The notes under the pieces are model-generated. The model worked only from the letters and a program-made list of their open reading frames with translations, searched no databases and had not been told where the DNA came from. From NCBI RefSeq assembly GCF_011758655.1, contig NZ_JAAMPA010000001.1, positions 2,914,001-2,978,000 on the forward strand: a DNA stretch of 64,000 nt, read 5' to 3'. Positions 58,061 through 64,000 of the stretch are shown here, one piece after another (position 1 is the first letter of the stretch; every line of letters starts with the position of its first letter). Both the position numbers and the translations under genes were made by a program. This stretch comes from Modestobacter marinus. GTDB taxonomy: Bacteria > Actinomycetota > Actinomycetes > Mycobacteriales > Geodermatophilaceae.

Positions 58061-59722
58061 TCAGTTCGCCTCCAGGTAGCGGTGCACGAGGGTGACGGCC
58101 ATCGCGCCCTCGCCGACGGCGGAGGCGACGCGCTTCACCGACTCGGCGCGGACGTCGCCGGCCACGAAGACGCCGGGGACGGAGCACTCCAGGTGGTACG
58201 GGACCCGGGACAGCGGCCAGTCCGCGGGCGGGCGGCCCTCGGTGTCCAGCAGCGCCGGCCCGGTGCGCAGGAACCCGTGCTCGTCGCGCACGAACGCCTC
58301 GCCCAGCCACTCGGTGGGCGGGGAGGCGCCGATGAAGACGAACAGCCGGGACGCCGGGACGGTCTCCTCGGCGCCGGTGCGGGTGTCGGTGAGCACCAGC
58401 CGCTCCAGGTGGTCGGCGCCCTCGACGGCCCGGACCTGGGTGCAGGTGCGCACCTCGATCGCCGGGTCGGCCTCGATCCGGGCGACCAGGTACTCGGACA
58501 TGCTGTGCCGGAGATCGGTGCCCCGGCAGAGGACCACGACCTTGGCGGCGAAGCGGGCGAAGTGCAGCGCGGCCTGGCCGGCGGAGTTGGCCGCACCGAC
58601 GACGTGCACCTCCTGGCCGGCGCAGTCGGCGGCCTCGTGCGCGGCCGCGCCGTAGTAGACGCCGCGGCCGGTGAGGTCGGCGGCCCCCTCGGCCGGCAGC
58701 AGCCGCCAGGAGACGCCGGTGGCCAGCACGACGGCGTGCGCCGCGACCTGGCTGCCGTCGGCGAAGAGCACCGCTCGGCCGTCGCCGTTGGGCGCGACCT
58801 GCACGACCTCCGCGGCGGTGAGCAGCTCGACGCCGAAGCGCACGGCCTGGTCGCGGGCCCGCTGGGCGAGCTCGCTGCCCGACACCCCGAGGGGGAAGCC
58901 GAGGTAGTTCTCGATCCGGCTGCTCTGGCCGGCCTGCCCGCCGGTGGCGGTCCGCTCGACCAGCAGGGTGCGCAGCCCCTCGCTGGCCGCGTACACCGCC
59001 GCCCCCAGCCCGGCCGGCCCGCCGCCGACCACCACCACGTCGTAGAACGGGCTCCCGGCGGTCGTGGCGAGCCCGACCTGCTGCGCCACCTGGGCCGGCG
59101 TGGGCCGCCGCAGGACGGCGCCGTCGGGGAAGAGCAGTGCCGGCAGCGTGGCGTCGTCGGTGACGTCGGCGGCCGTGCGGATGCCGGCGGCGTCCTCGCC
59201 CTGCAGGTGCCGGTAGGGCACCTGGTTGCGGGCGAGGAACTCCTTGAGCTGCTGGGTCTCCGCCGACCACTGGTGGCCCAGCAGGGTGATGCCCTCGAAC
59301 GGCGCCCGGGCGGTGCGCGACCAGGCCGCCAGCAGCTCGTCGAGCACCGGGTAGAGCAGCTCCTCCGGCGGGTCCCAGGGCTTGAGCAGGTAGTGGTCCA
59401 GGTCGACGTCGTTGATCGCCCGGATCGCGGCGTCGGTGTCGGCGTAGGCGGTCAGCAGCACCCGCTTGGCCGTCGGCGCGAGGTCCATCGCCTGTTCCAG
59501 GAACTCCACCCCGGTCATCCCGGGCATCCGGTGGTCGGCCAGGAGCAGGGCGGTGACCTCGCCGCGGGCGGTCAGCTCGCGCAGCACCGCGAGCGCGTCG
59601 CGGCCGCTCTCGGCGCGGACGATCCGGTAGTGGTCGCCGTAGTGGCGGCGGAGGTCGCGGGCGACGGCGCGGCTGACCGCGCGGTCGTCGTCGACGGTGA
59701 GCAGGACGGGTCGCGCGGGCAC
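58061..59722 (-). CDS. Fused response regulator / glutaredoxin-like / thioredoxin-reductase-like flavoprotein
   Basis: A 553-residue three-part protein. Residues 1-120 are a receiver domain: acidic pocket LLTVDDDRA, phosphoacceptor Asp63 in ADHRMPGMTG, and Lys114 in LLKPW. Residues about 145-220 have a glutaredoxin-like fold (ITLLGHQWSAETQQLKEFLA) with the CxxC missing. Residues 226-553 are a thioredoxin-reductase-like flavoprotein: VVGGGPAGLGAAVYAASEG (FAD), VVGAANSAGQAA (NADPH) and GVFVAGDVRAES. The place where thioredoxin reductase has its CATC motif reads GVYYGAAAHEA, so disulphide chemistry is not possible there. The GTG start at 59722 has GGAGGT four bases upstream. It begins the operon with the kinase and UBP-finger genes; phosphorylation may control its NADPH oxidation. 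Confidence 0.9.
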   Translation of the reverse strand: MPARPVLLTVDDDRAVSRAVARDLRRHYGDHYRIVRAESGRDALAVLRELTARGEVTALLLADHRMPGMTGVEFLEQAMDLAPTAKRVLLTAYADTDAAIRAINDVDLDHYLLKPWDPPEELLYPVLDELLAAWSRTARAPFEGITLLGHQWSAETQQLKEFLARNQVPYRHLQGEDAAGIRTAADVTDDATLPALLFPDGAVLRRPTPAQVAQQVGLATTAGSPFYDVVVVGGGPAGLGAAVYAASEGLRTLLVERTATGGQAGQSSRIENYLGFPLGVSGSELAQRARDQAVRFGVELLTAAEVVQVAPNGDGRAVLFADGSQVAAHAVVLATGVSWRLLPAEGAADLTGRGVYYGAAAHEAADCAGQEVHVVGAANSAGQAALHFARFAAKVVVLCRGTDLRHSMSEYLVARIEADPAIEVRTCTQVRAVEGADHLERLVLTDTRTGAEETVPASRLFVFIGASPPTEWLGEAFVRDEHGFLRTGPALLDTEGRPPADWPLSRVPYHLECSVPGVFVAGDVRAESVKRVASAVGEGAMAVTLVHRYLEAN

Positions 59723-59911
59723 GGCACCTCCGGTCGGTGCCCCGGGGTGGACCGCCCGGTGGGCGGGCCCCCGGTGGCAGCTCCATCCAACCCGTCGCCG
59801 GGAGACGGCGGTAGCCCCTGCGCGCACCGGCGCCGCAGCGCTGGCACGGCGGCCCCCGGCGCGGCAGGGTGTCGTCATGGACGCACCCGCGCACGACCCC
59901 GGATCCGCCCG

Positions 59912-60604
59912 ATGACCGCGCCGGTGGAGACGCTCGGTTGGTGGGAGGACGGCGAACGCCTCCTCGGGACGGCGCTGGGCCGGCTGACCGACGAGGAGCT
60001 CGACGCGCCGTCCCTGCTGACCGGCTGGACGCGGCGGCACCTGCTGGCGCACCTGGCCGCCAACGCCGACGCCCTGGTCAACCTGCTGACCTGGGCGCGC
60101 ACCGGGGTCGAGACGCCGATGTACGCCTCCACCGAGGCCCGGGACGCCCAGATCGAGGAGGCCGCGGGGCTGCCGGCCGCGGAGCTGCGCGCGGCCGTCG
60201 TCGCCGCGACCGGCCGGCTGGCCGCCGCGATCCGGGAGCTGCCCGAGCAGGCGTGGGCCGCGCAGGTGCGCACCGCCCAGGGGCGGCAGGTGCCGGCCGC
60301 CGAGGTGCCGTGGATGCGCTGCCGGGAGGTGTGGGTGCACGCGGTCGACCTGGACGAGGGGGTGGCGTTCGCCGACTTCCCGGACGAGGTGCTGGCCGCG
60401 CTGGTCGACGACGTCTTCCGGATGTGGGACCGCCGCGACTCGGTGCCCGACGTGGCGCTGTTCGCCGGCGACCGGGAGTGGGGCACCGGCGCGCTCGCGG
60501 TCGCCGGTCCGCTGCCGGCCGTCGCGGCGTGGGTCACCGGGCGCAGCACGGGGGAGGAGCTGCAGGCCGACGGGCCGCTGCCGACCCCGGCCGCCTGGCT
60601 CTGA
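59912..60604 (+). CDS. Maleylpyruvate isomerase-family (mycothiol-dependent-type) protein
   Basis: A 230-residue DinB/MDMPI-fold protein. The metal-binding His lies in HLLAHLAANADALVNLL, a Glu in the second helix (EAAGLPAAELR region), and the later His-rich helix is WMRCREVWVHAVDLD, matching the H-E-H set of mycothiol-dependent maleylpyruvate isomerase. The C-terminal domain ends VAAWVTGRSTGEELQ, typical of TIGR03083 proteins. Its presence fits an actinobacterium that makes mycothiol. ATG 59912 has no strong Shine-Dalgarno. It is divergent from the redox operon with about 190 bases between and converges on the MFS gene. The substrate is unknown. Confidence 0.85.
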   Translation: MTAPVETLGWWEDGERLLGTALGRLTDEELDAPSLLTGWTRRHLLAHLAANADALVNLLTWARTGVETPMYASTEARDAQIEEAAGLPAAELRAAVVAATGRLAAAIRELPEQAWAAQVRTAQGRQVPAAEVPWMRCREVWVHAVDLDEGVAFADFPDEVLAALVDDVFRMWDRRDSVPDVALFAGDREWGTGALAVAGPLPAVAAWVTGRSTGEELQADGPLPTPAAWL

Positions 60605-60613
60605 CCGGCGTGC

Positions 60614-61867
60614 TCAGGCCGCGGGGCGGTCCCGGGGCATCGCCAGCGCGGCGACCAGGGCCGCACCCAGCACGGCGGCGCTGACCGCGAAGGCGACCTG
60701 GTAGGAGAAGGCGTCGGTGAGCCAGCCGGCGACCAGCGGCCCGGCCACCGCGCCCAGGTCGGCGACCATCTGGAAGACCGCCACCACCCGGCCGCCCCGG
60801 CCCGGGCTGACGTCGCCGACCACCGCGGCCGGCACGCTGGCCAGCAGCGAGGCGCCCAGCCCGAAGGTGGCCATGGAGAGCAGGAAGGCCGCGGTGCTCG
60901 GCGGCAGCACCAGGACGGCGATCGCCGCGGTGGCCAGCCCCGAACCCAGCAGCAGGGAGGGACGGCGGCCCCAGGTGTCCGCCAGCCGCCCGGCCCGCAG
61001 CAGCCCGATCGCCTGCGCCACCGACCCGGCCAGCAGCCCGGCGCCGGCCCAGGCCACCGTCTTGCCCAGCTCCTCGGTCACGTACAGCGGCACCAGGGAG
61101 TTGCGGACGCCGAACAGCACCCACCCCACGCCCAGGTTGGCCACCAGCGCCGCGACGTAGGCCCGCGACCGCAGCGCGGCACGCAGCCCGCCGCCGTCCT
61201 CGCCCAGGGCGGGCACGGCCGCGGGCGCGGGCCCGGCGCCGCGCACCTGGTCGACGGCGGGGTGCGGGTCGTCCGCGGCGCCGCCGACCGGGGGGAGTGC
61301 GGCCGGGCGCAGCAGCACCAGCGCGACCACCCCGGCCACCAGCAGGAAGCCGCCGTAGACGAAGAACGGCAGCCGCGGGGAGATCTCGGCCAGGAACCCG
61401 CCGGCTGCCGGGCCGGCGATGCCGCCGAGGATGAAACCGCCCTGGTAGGTGGCCGCGGCCCGGCCCCGTTGCGCCGCCGGTGCGGTGCGCAGCAGCAGCG
61501 AGAGGGCGGCCACGGTGAACATGGCGCTGCCGATCCCGCCGGCGGCGCGCAACGCGACGAAGAGCGGGAAGTTGCCGGCCAGGGCGGCGGCGGCGGTGGC
61601 GACCGCGACGATCGCCAGCCCGGCGGCGAGCACGGCGCGCTCGCCGATCCGCTCGACCAGCGAGCCCCCGGCGAAGGCGGAGACGAACCGGAAGAAGGCG
61701 AAGGCGCTGATGGCGAACCCGACGGCGGTGGTGCCGACCCCGTAGTCCCGGACGAACAGCGGGATCGCCGGGGCGACGATGCCGAAGCCGAGGGCGACGA
61801 CGAAGGCGACGATCGCCAGGACACCGACCTCGCGGGGGAGGGGGCTGTCCTTGCCGTGTCGTCGCAC
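60614..61867 (-). CDS. MFS transporter
   Basis: A 417-residue major-facilitator protein with 12 expected helices. The first helix block is LAIVAFVVALGFGIVAPAIP. The A-motif region reads GGSLVERIGERAVLAAGL, with the second copy GRLADTWGRRPSLLLG in the C half (the Gly-x-x-x-Asp-x-x-Gly-Arg-Arg signature is best preserved there). A cytoplasmic loop of about 40 residues with acidic and Pro-rich sequence splits the halves. It resembles drug-efflux MFS members of the DHA1/TetA kind. The GTG start at 61867 has GAGGA upstream. It lies 44 bases after the TPP-riboswitch-controlled dehydrogenase gene and is probably its operon partner, so the substrate may be linked to thiamine or a substrate of the dehydrogenase. 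Confidence 0.87.
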   Translation of the reverse strand: MRRHGKDSPLPREVGVLAIVAFVVALGFGIVAPAIPLFVRDYGVGTTAVGFAISAFAFFRFVSAFAGGSLVERIGERAVLAAGLAIVAVATAAAALAGNFPLFVALRAAGGIGSAMFTVAALSLLLRTAPAAQRGRAAATYQGGFILGGIAGPAAGGFLAEISPRLPFFVYGGFLLVAGVVALVLLRPAALPPVGGAADDPHPAVDQVRGAGPAPAAVPALGEDGGGLRAALRSRAYVAALVANLGVGWVLFGVRNSLVPLYVTEELGKTVAWAGAGLLAGSVAQAIGLLRAGRLADTWGRRPSLLLGSGLATAAIAVLVLPPSTAAFLLSMATFGLGASLLASVPAAVVGDVSPGRGGRVVAVFQMVADLGAVAGPLVAGWLTDAFSYQVAFAVSAAVLGAALVAALAMPRDRPAA

Positions 61868-61911
61868 GAGCGCTGATCCTCACACGTGGCCCGCCGGGCC
61901 CTCCCGGGGCG

Positions 61912-62922
61912 TCAGGGGGTGAGCACCAGCCGGCCCGCCACGTTCCCGGCGCGCAGCCGGTCCAGCGCCTCGTTCACCTCGGCCAGCGGCAGCGCGCCGG
62001 CCACCGGCGGGGCCAGCTGCCCGGCCGCGGCCAGGGAGACCGCCTGCTCCAGCTCGGCGAGGGTGTTGCCCACGCTGGCGACGACCCGCTGCTCGGCGAC
62101 CACCAGCCCCAGCGGGCTCACCGTCAGCGCATCGGCGCTGTAGCCGACCAGGACCAGCCGGCCGCGGCGGCCGAGCACCGCGGTCGCCAGCTCCAGCGTC
62201 GCGGTGACCCCGGCGAGCTCCACGACGACGTCGGCGCCCTGCCCGCCGGTCAGCCGGGTCACGGTCCCGGCGAGCTCGGCCGGGGAGACCGCGGCCACCG
62301 CGCCGGCGGACCGGGCGGCCGACCGGCGGGCGCCGTCCCGGCTGACGGCCACGACGACGCCGCCGCGGCGGCGGGCCTCCTGCACCGCTGCCAGCCCCAC
62401 CCCGCCGGCGCCGAGCACGACCACCACGTCGCCGGGCTCGACCCCGGCCTCGGTGAGCGCGTGCACCGCGGTGGTGCCGGCGCAGCACAGCGGCGCGGCC
62501 GCCTCGAACGGCAGCTCGGCGGGCAGCCGGACCAGGCAGTGCGCCGGGACGACCAGCTGCTCGGCGAAGGCGCCGTCCGCGGCGAAGGCGAGCACGCCGC
62601 GCGGGGCCAGGCACAGGTTCTGCCGGCCGCGCAGGCACCAGCGGCAGCTGCCGCAGAAGAGGTAGTAGTAGACGGCGACCCGGTCGCCCTCGGCCCAGCC
62701 GGTGACCTCCGACCCGACCGCGTCGACCGTGCCGGCGGCCTCGTGGCCCAGCGTCATCGGCGTCCGGGACGGGGCGTAGAGGCCGTCGGTGAAGTGCAGC
62801 TCGGTGCCGCAGACCCCGGCCGCGTGCACCCGCACCCGGACCTCGTCGGGGCCGGGCTCGGGCACCGGGACGTCGTCCAGGGCCAGGGGTCGGCCAGGTG
62901 CGTGGAAACGGGCAGCGAGCAT
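61912..62922 (-). CDS. Zinc-binding alcohol dehydrogenase (MDR family) under a TPP riboswitch
   Basis: A 336-residue medium-chain dehydrogenase. Catalytic-zinc ligands are in HAAGVCGTELHFTDG and LGHEAAGTVD; the structural zinc site is CGSCRWCLRGRQNLC with the four cysteines. The nucleotide fold is VVVLGAGGVGLAAVQ, followed by AVSRDGARRSAARSAGA, which lacks the Asp of NAD-preferring enzymes and so leaves NADP possible. ATG 62922 sits seven bases past a GGAGGGAG that belongs to the 3' end of a TPP aptamer, so high TPP should block translation. The MFS gene follows after 44 bases. The substrate may be an alcohol connected with thiamine or its precursors; this is inference from the riboswitch. 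Confidence 0.88.
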   Translation of the reverse strand: MLAARFHAPGRPLALDDVPVPEPGPDEVRVRVHAAGVCGTELHFTDGLYAPSRTPMTLGHEAAGTVDAVGSEVTGWAEGDRVAVYYYLFCGSCRWCLRGRQNLCLAPRGVLAFAADGAFAEQLVVPAHCLVRLPAELPFEAAAPLCCAGTTAVHALTEAGVEPGDVVVVLGAGGVGLAAVQEARRRGGVVVAVSRDGARRSAARSAGAVAAVSPAELAGTVTRLTGGQGADVVVELAGVTATLELATAVLGRRGRLVLVGYSADALTVSPLGLVVAEQRVVASVGNTLAELEQAVSLAAAGQLAPPVAGALPLAEVNEALDRLRAGNVAGRLVLTP

Positions 62923-62929
62923 CGAGCAG

Positions 62930-63012
62930 CTCCCTCCGCCGGCATGAACCGGATCAGGTGTGGACGGTCGGCGGTGGTCGTCCGCCTTCTCAGCCCGCGC
63001 CCGGGCTCCCGT
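62930..63012 (-). ncRNA. TPP (THI-box) riboswitch
   Basis: On the minus strand, the 5' half holds GGGCTGAGA and the 3' half ACCTGATCCGGTTCATGCCG followed by GCGGAGGGAG, the most conserved landmarks of the thiamine pyrophosphate aptamer. Short GC stems lie in the right places between them. The last GGAGGGAG is also the ribosome-binding site of the dehydrogenase, seven bases before its ATG, so control is most likely at translation. The aptamer begins about 15 bases after the stop codon of the upstream small gene. Identified by motif, not by a covariance search. Confidence 0.92.
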
Positions 63013-63026
63013 GTGCGCCGCCGAAG

Positions 63027-63251
63027 CTACCGCAGCGGGCTGACCGGCTCGACGCGGCGCAGGAACGACCGGATCGCCAGGTGGTGCGCGAGCTGCTCGC
63101 GGTGCGCCTCGCACGCCGTCCAGGTCTTCTCCCGGTCGGGCGTGTGCACCTTGGGGTTGTTCCACACCAGGACGACGGTCGCCGGCGCGCGGCAGCCCTT
63201 CGCCGAGCAGATCACGGCGTCGTCCCCGGCCGGCCCGGCGTCCTCGCTCAT
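63027..63251 (-). CDS. Small zinc-binding-like actinobacterial protein
   Basis: A 74-residue protein with Cys-x4-Cys (ICSAKGCRAPA) and a later Cys-x2-His (ACEAHREQL), which could hold one zinc. The segment VLVWNNPKVHTPDREKTW between them is strikingly regular and, as I recall, conserved in many actinobacteria, though I cannot give a function. ATG 63251 is the likely start; a longer frame to 63341 adds Pro/Arg-rich residues. Its stop is just ahead of the TPP riboswitch, so read-through transcription could include the riboswitch and the dehydrogenase. Confidence 0.75.
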   Translation of the reverse strand: MSEDAGPAGDDAVICSAKGCRAPATVVLVWNNPKVHTPDREKTWTACEAHREQLAHHLAIRSFLRRVEPVSPLR

Positions 63252-63415
63252 GGGGCGAGTCTGAGCTGCGGCACAGGGAACTGTCAGCAGGGGGTGCCAG
63301 GGTCGGTGCTGGCCGCGCCCCCTGTCCCCGGGCGCGGCCACCAGGACGGCCGTCCGGGACAGGAACGCGGGCCGTGACGGGTGCAGCCGGGGCCGGGGCC
63401 GGGTAGGGCGAGGGC

Positions 63416-64000
63416 ATGACTGACACCAAGCCCCTCGCCCTGGTCACCGGCGCCTCCAGCGGGATCGGCTTCGAGCTCGCCCGGCAGTTCGCCCGCAACG
63501 GCTTCGACCTGGTGATCGACGCCGAGGACCCGACCATCACCACCGCGGCCGCAAAGCTGCGCGGCGAGGGCGCCGAGGTGACCGCCGTCCAGGCCGACCT
63601 GCGCACCCCCGACGGCATCGAGCAGCTGTGGACCCGGGTGCAGGCCCTCGGTCGCCCGCTGGACGCGGCCGCGCTCAACGCCGGCGTCGGGCGGGGTGGT
63701 GCGTTCGTCGACACCGACTGGGCCGACGACCTGGAGGTCATGCAGCTCAACGTGGTCTCCACCGCGGCGCTGCTGAAGCTGGTGCTGGTCCAGATGACCG
63801 GGCGCAACCAGGGGCGGGTGCTGGTCACCTCCTCGGTCGCGGCGACCATGCCCGGGGCCTACCAGCCGGTCTACAACGCCTCCAAGTCCTTCGTCCAGTC
63901 GCTGACCGAGGCCGTGCAGCAGGAGCTCAAGGACTCCGCCGTCACGATCACCTCGCTGATGCCGGGGCCCACGGACACCGACTTCTTCGCCCGGGCCGAC
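63416..64000 (+). CDS. SDR-family oxidoreductase, cut by window edge
   Basis: The first 195 residues of a classical short-chain dehydrogenase. The Rossmann motif is LVTGASSGIGFELARQFARNG; the Asn-Ala-Gly strand is ALNAGVG; catalytic Ser lies in VLVTSSVAA and the Tyr/Lys pair in YNASKSFVQ; SLMPGPTDTDFF follows the cofactor loop. No Asp follows the second strand (VIDAEDP), where acidic residues hint at NAD preference. ATG 63416 is 165 bases from the divergent small gene. The frame stays open to the end of the window, so the C-terminal 40-60 residues expected for this family lie beyond it. Confidence 0.9.
   Translation, partial: MTDTKPLALVTGASSGIGFELARQFARNGFDLVIDAEDPTITTAAAKLRGEGAEVTAVQADLRTPDGIEQLWTRVQALGRPLDAAALNAGVGRGGAFVDTDWADDLEVMQLNVVSTAALLKLVLVQMTGRNQGRVLVTSSVAATMPGAYQPVYNASKSFVQSLTEAVQQELKDSAVTITSLMPGPTDTDFFARAD

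Overview
The window comes from a chromosome of a very high-GC actinobacterium. Evidence for this is the strong G/C third-codon bias, frequent GTG starts, an F420-dependent oxidoreductase, a mycothiol-dependent-type maleylpyruvate isomerase family enzyme, a DUF222/HNH (13E12-type) gene and a ydaO riboswitch in front of an NlpC/P60 hydrolase. The gene set and the intergenic palindromes suggest Geodermatophilaceae (Blastococcus/Modestobacter/Geodermatophilus-like), but that placement is inference. I saw no tRNA, rRNA, CRISPR array, insertion sequence, integrase or prophage module.

Layout. 1-4.3 kb: a polar amino-acid ABC importer (permease cut by the window edge, binding lipoprotein, ATPase) divergent from a ROK regulator, then an alpha/beta hydrolase. 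4.6-9.2 kb: a secreted 5'-nucleotidase-type phosphoesterase, a c-di-AMP riboswitch-controlled NlpC/P60 wall hydrolase, and a DUF222/HNH gene behind a LexA-like box. 9.4-15.1 kb: a giant DUF4011/SF1-helicase/Vsr-like nuclease protein. 15.2-29.4 kb: a peptide or modified amino-acid catabolic island. It contains an M20 amidohydrolase divergent from an Lrp-type regulator, a five-gene Opp/Dpp ABC transporter with a CRP-like site, a PLP dehydratase and an amidohydrolase. On the opposite strand lies a second dehydratase, amidohydrolase, RidA and carbamoylase set whose genes overlap or nearly touch. The two halves meet at a perfect 40-bp palindrome. 29.5-43.3 kb: mixed housekeeping and hydrolytic genes (M28 peptidase, DUF3048 lipoprotein, metallophosphoesterase, GT51 transglycosylase, RtcB, NUDIX, SMP-30, F420 oxidoreductase, an unlisted 52-residue basic protein, a MarR/NmrA pair, an HD protein).

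43.3-49.4 kb: a second giant DUF4011/SF1/Vsr-like protein, clearly a paralogue of the first. The copy at 9.4 kb has lost the N-terminal transglutaminase-like cysteine (now serine) and has a swapped Walker B acidic pair (ED for DE), while the copy at 43 kb keeps both. 49.5-54.4 kb: a cluster that looks stress-related (membrane protein, PRC-barrel/DUF2382 protein behind a SigB-like promoter, TetR regulator, ferritin-like helical protein, HTH-like protein). 54.5-56.2 kb: a thioesterase and a LarA-type racemase.

56.3-59.7 kb: a tight three-gene operon joining a response regulator/Grx-like/thioredoxin-reductase-like fusion (both redox cysteine motifs absent), a cyclic-nucleotide-binding-domain histidine kinase and a bacterial UBP-type zinc-finger protein. 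This looks like an unusual redox- or nucleotide-sensing signalling unit. 59.9-64 kb: a mycothiol-type enzyme, an MFS transporter, a zinc alcohol dehydrogenase whose ribosome-binding site lies inside a TPP riboswitch (an unexpected target for that riboswitch class), a small zinc-binding-like protein and a truncated SDR.

The most interesting items are the active/degenerate pair of giant helicase-nucleases, the TPP riboswitch on an alcohol dehydrogenase, and the response regulator-reductase/kinase/UBP-finger operon.
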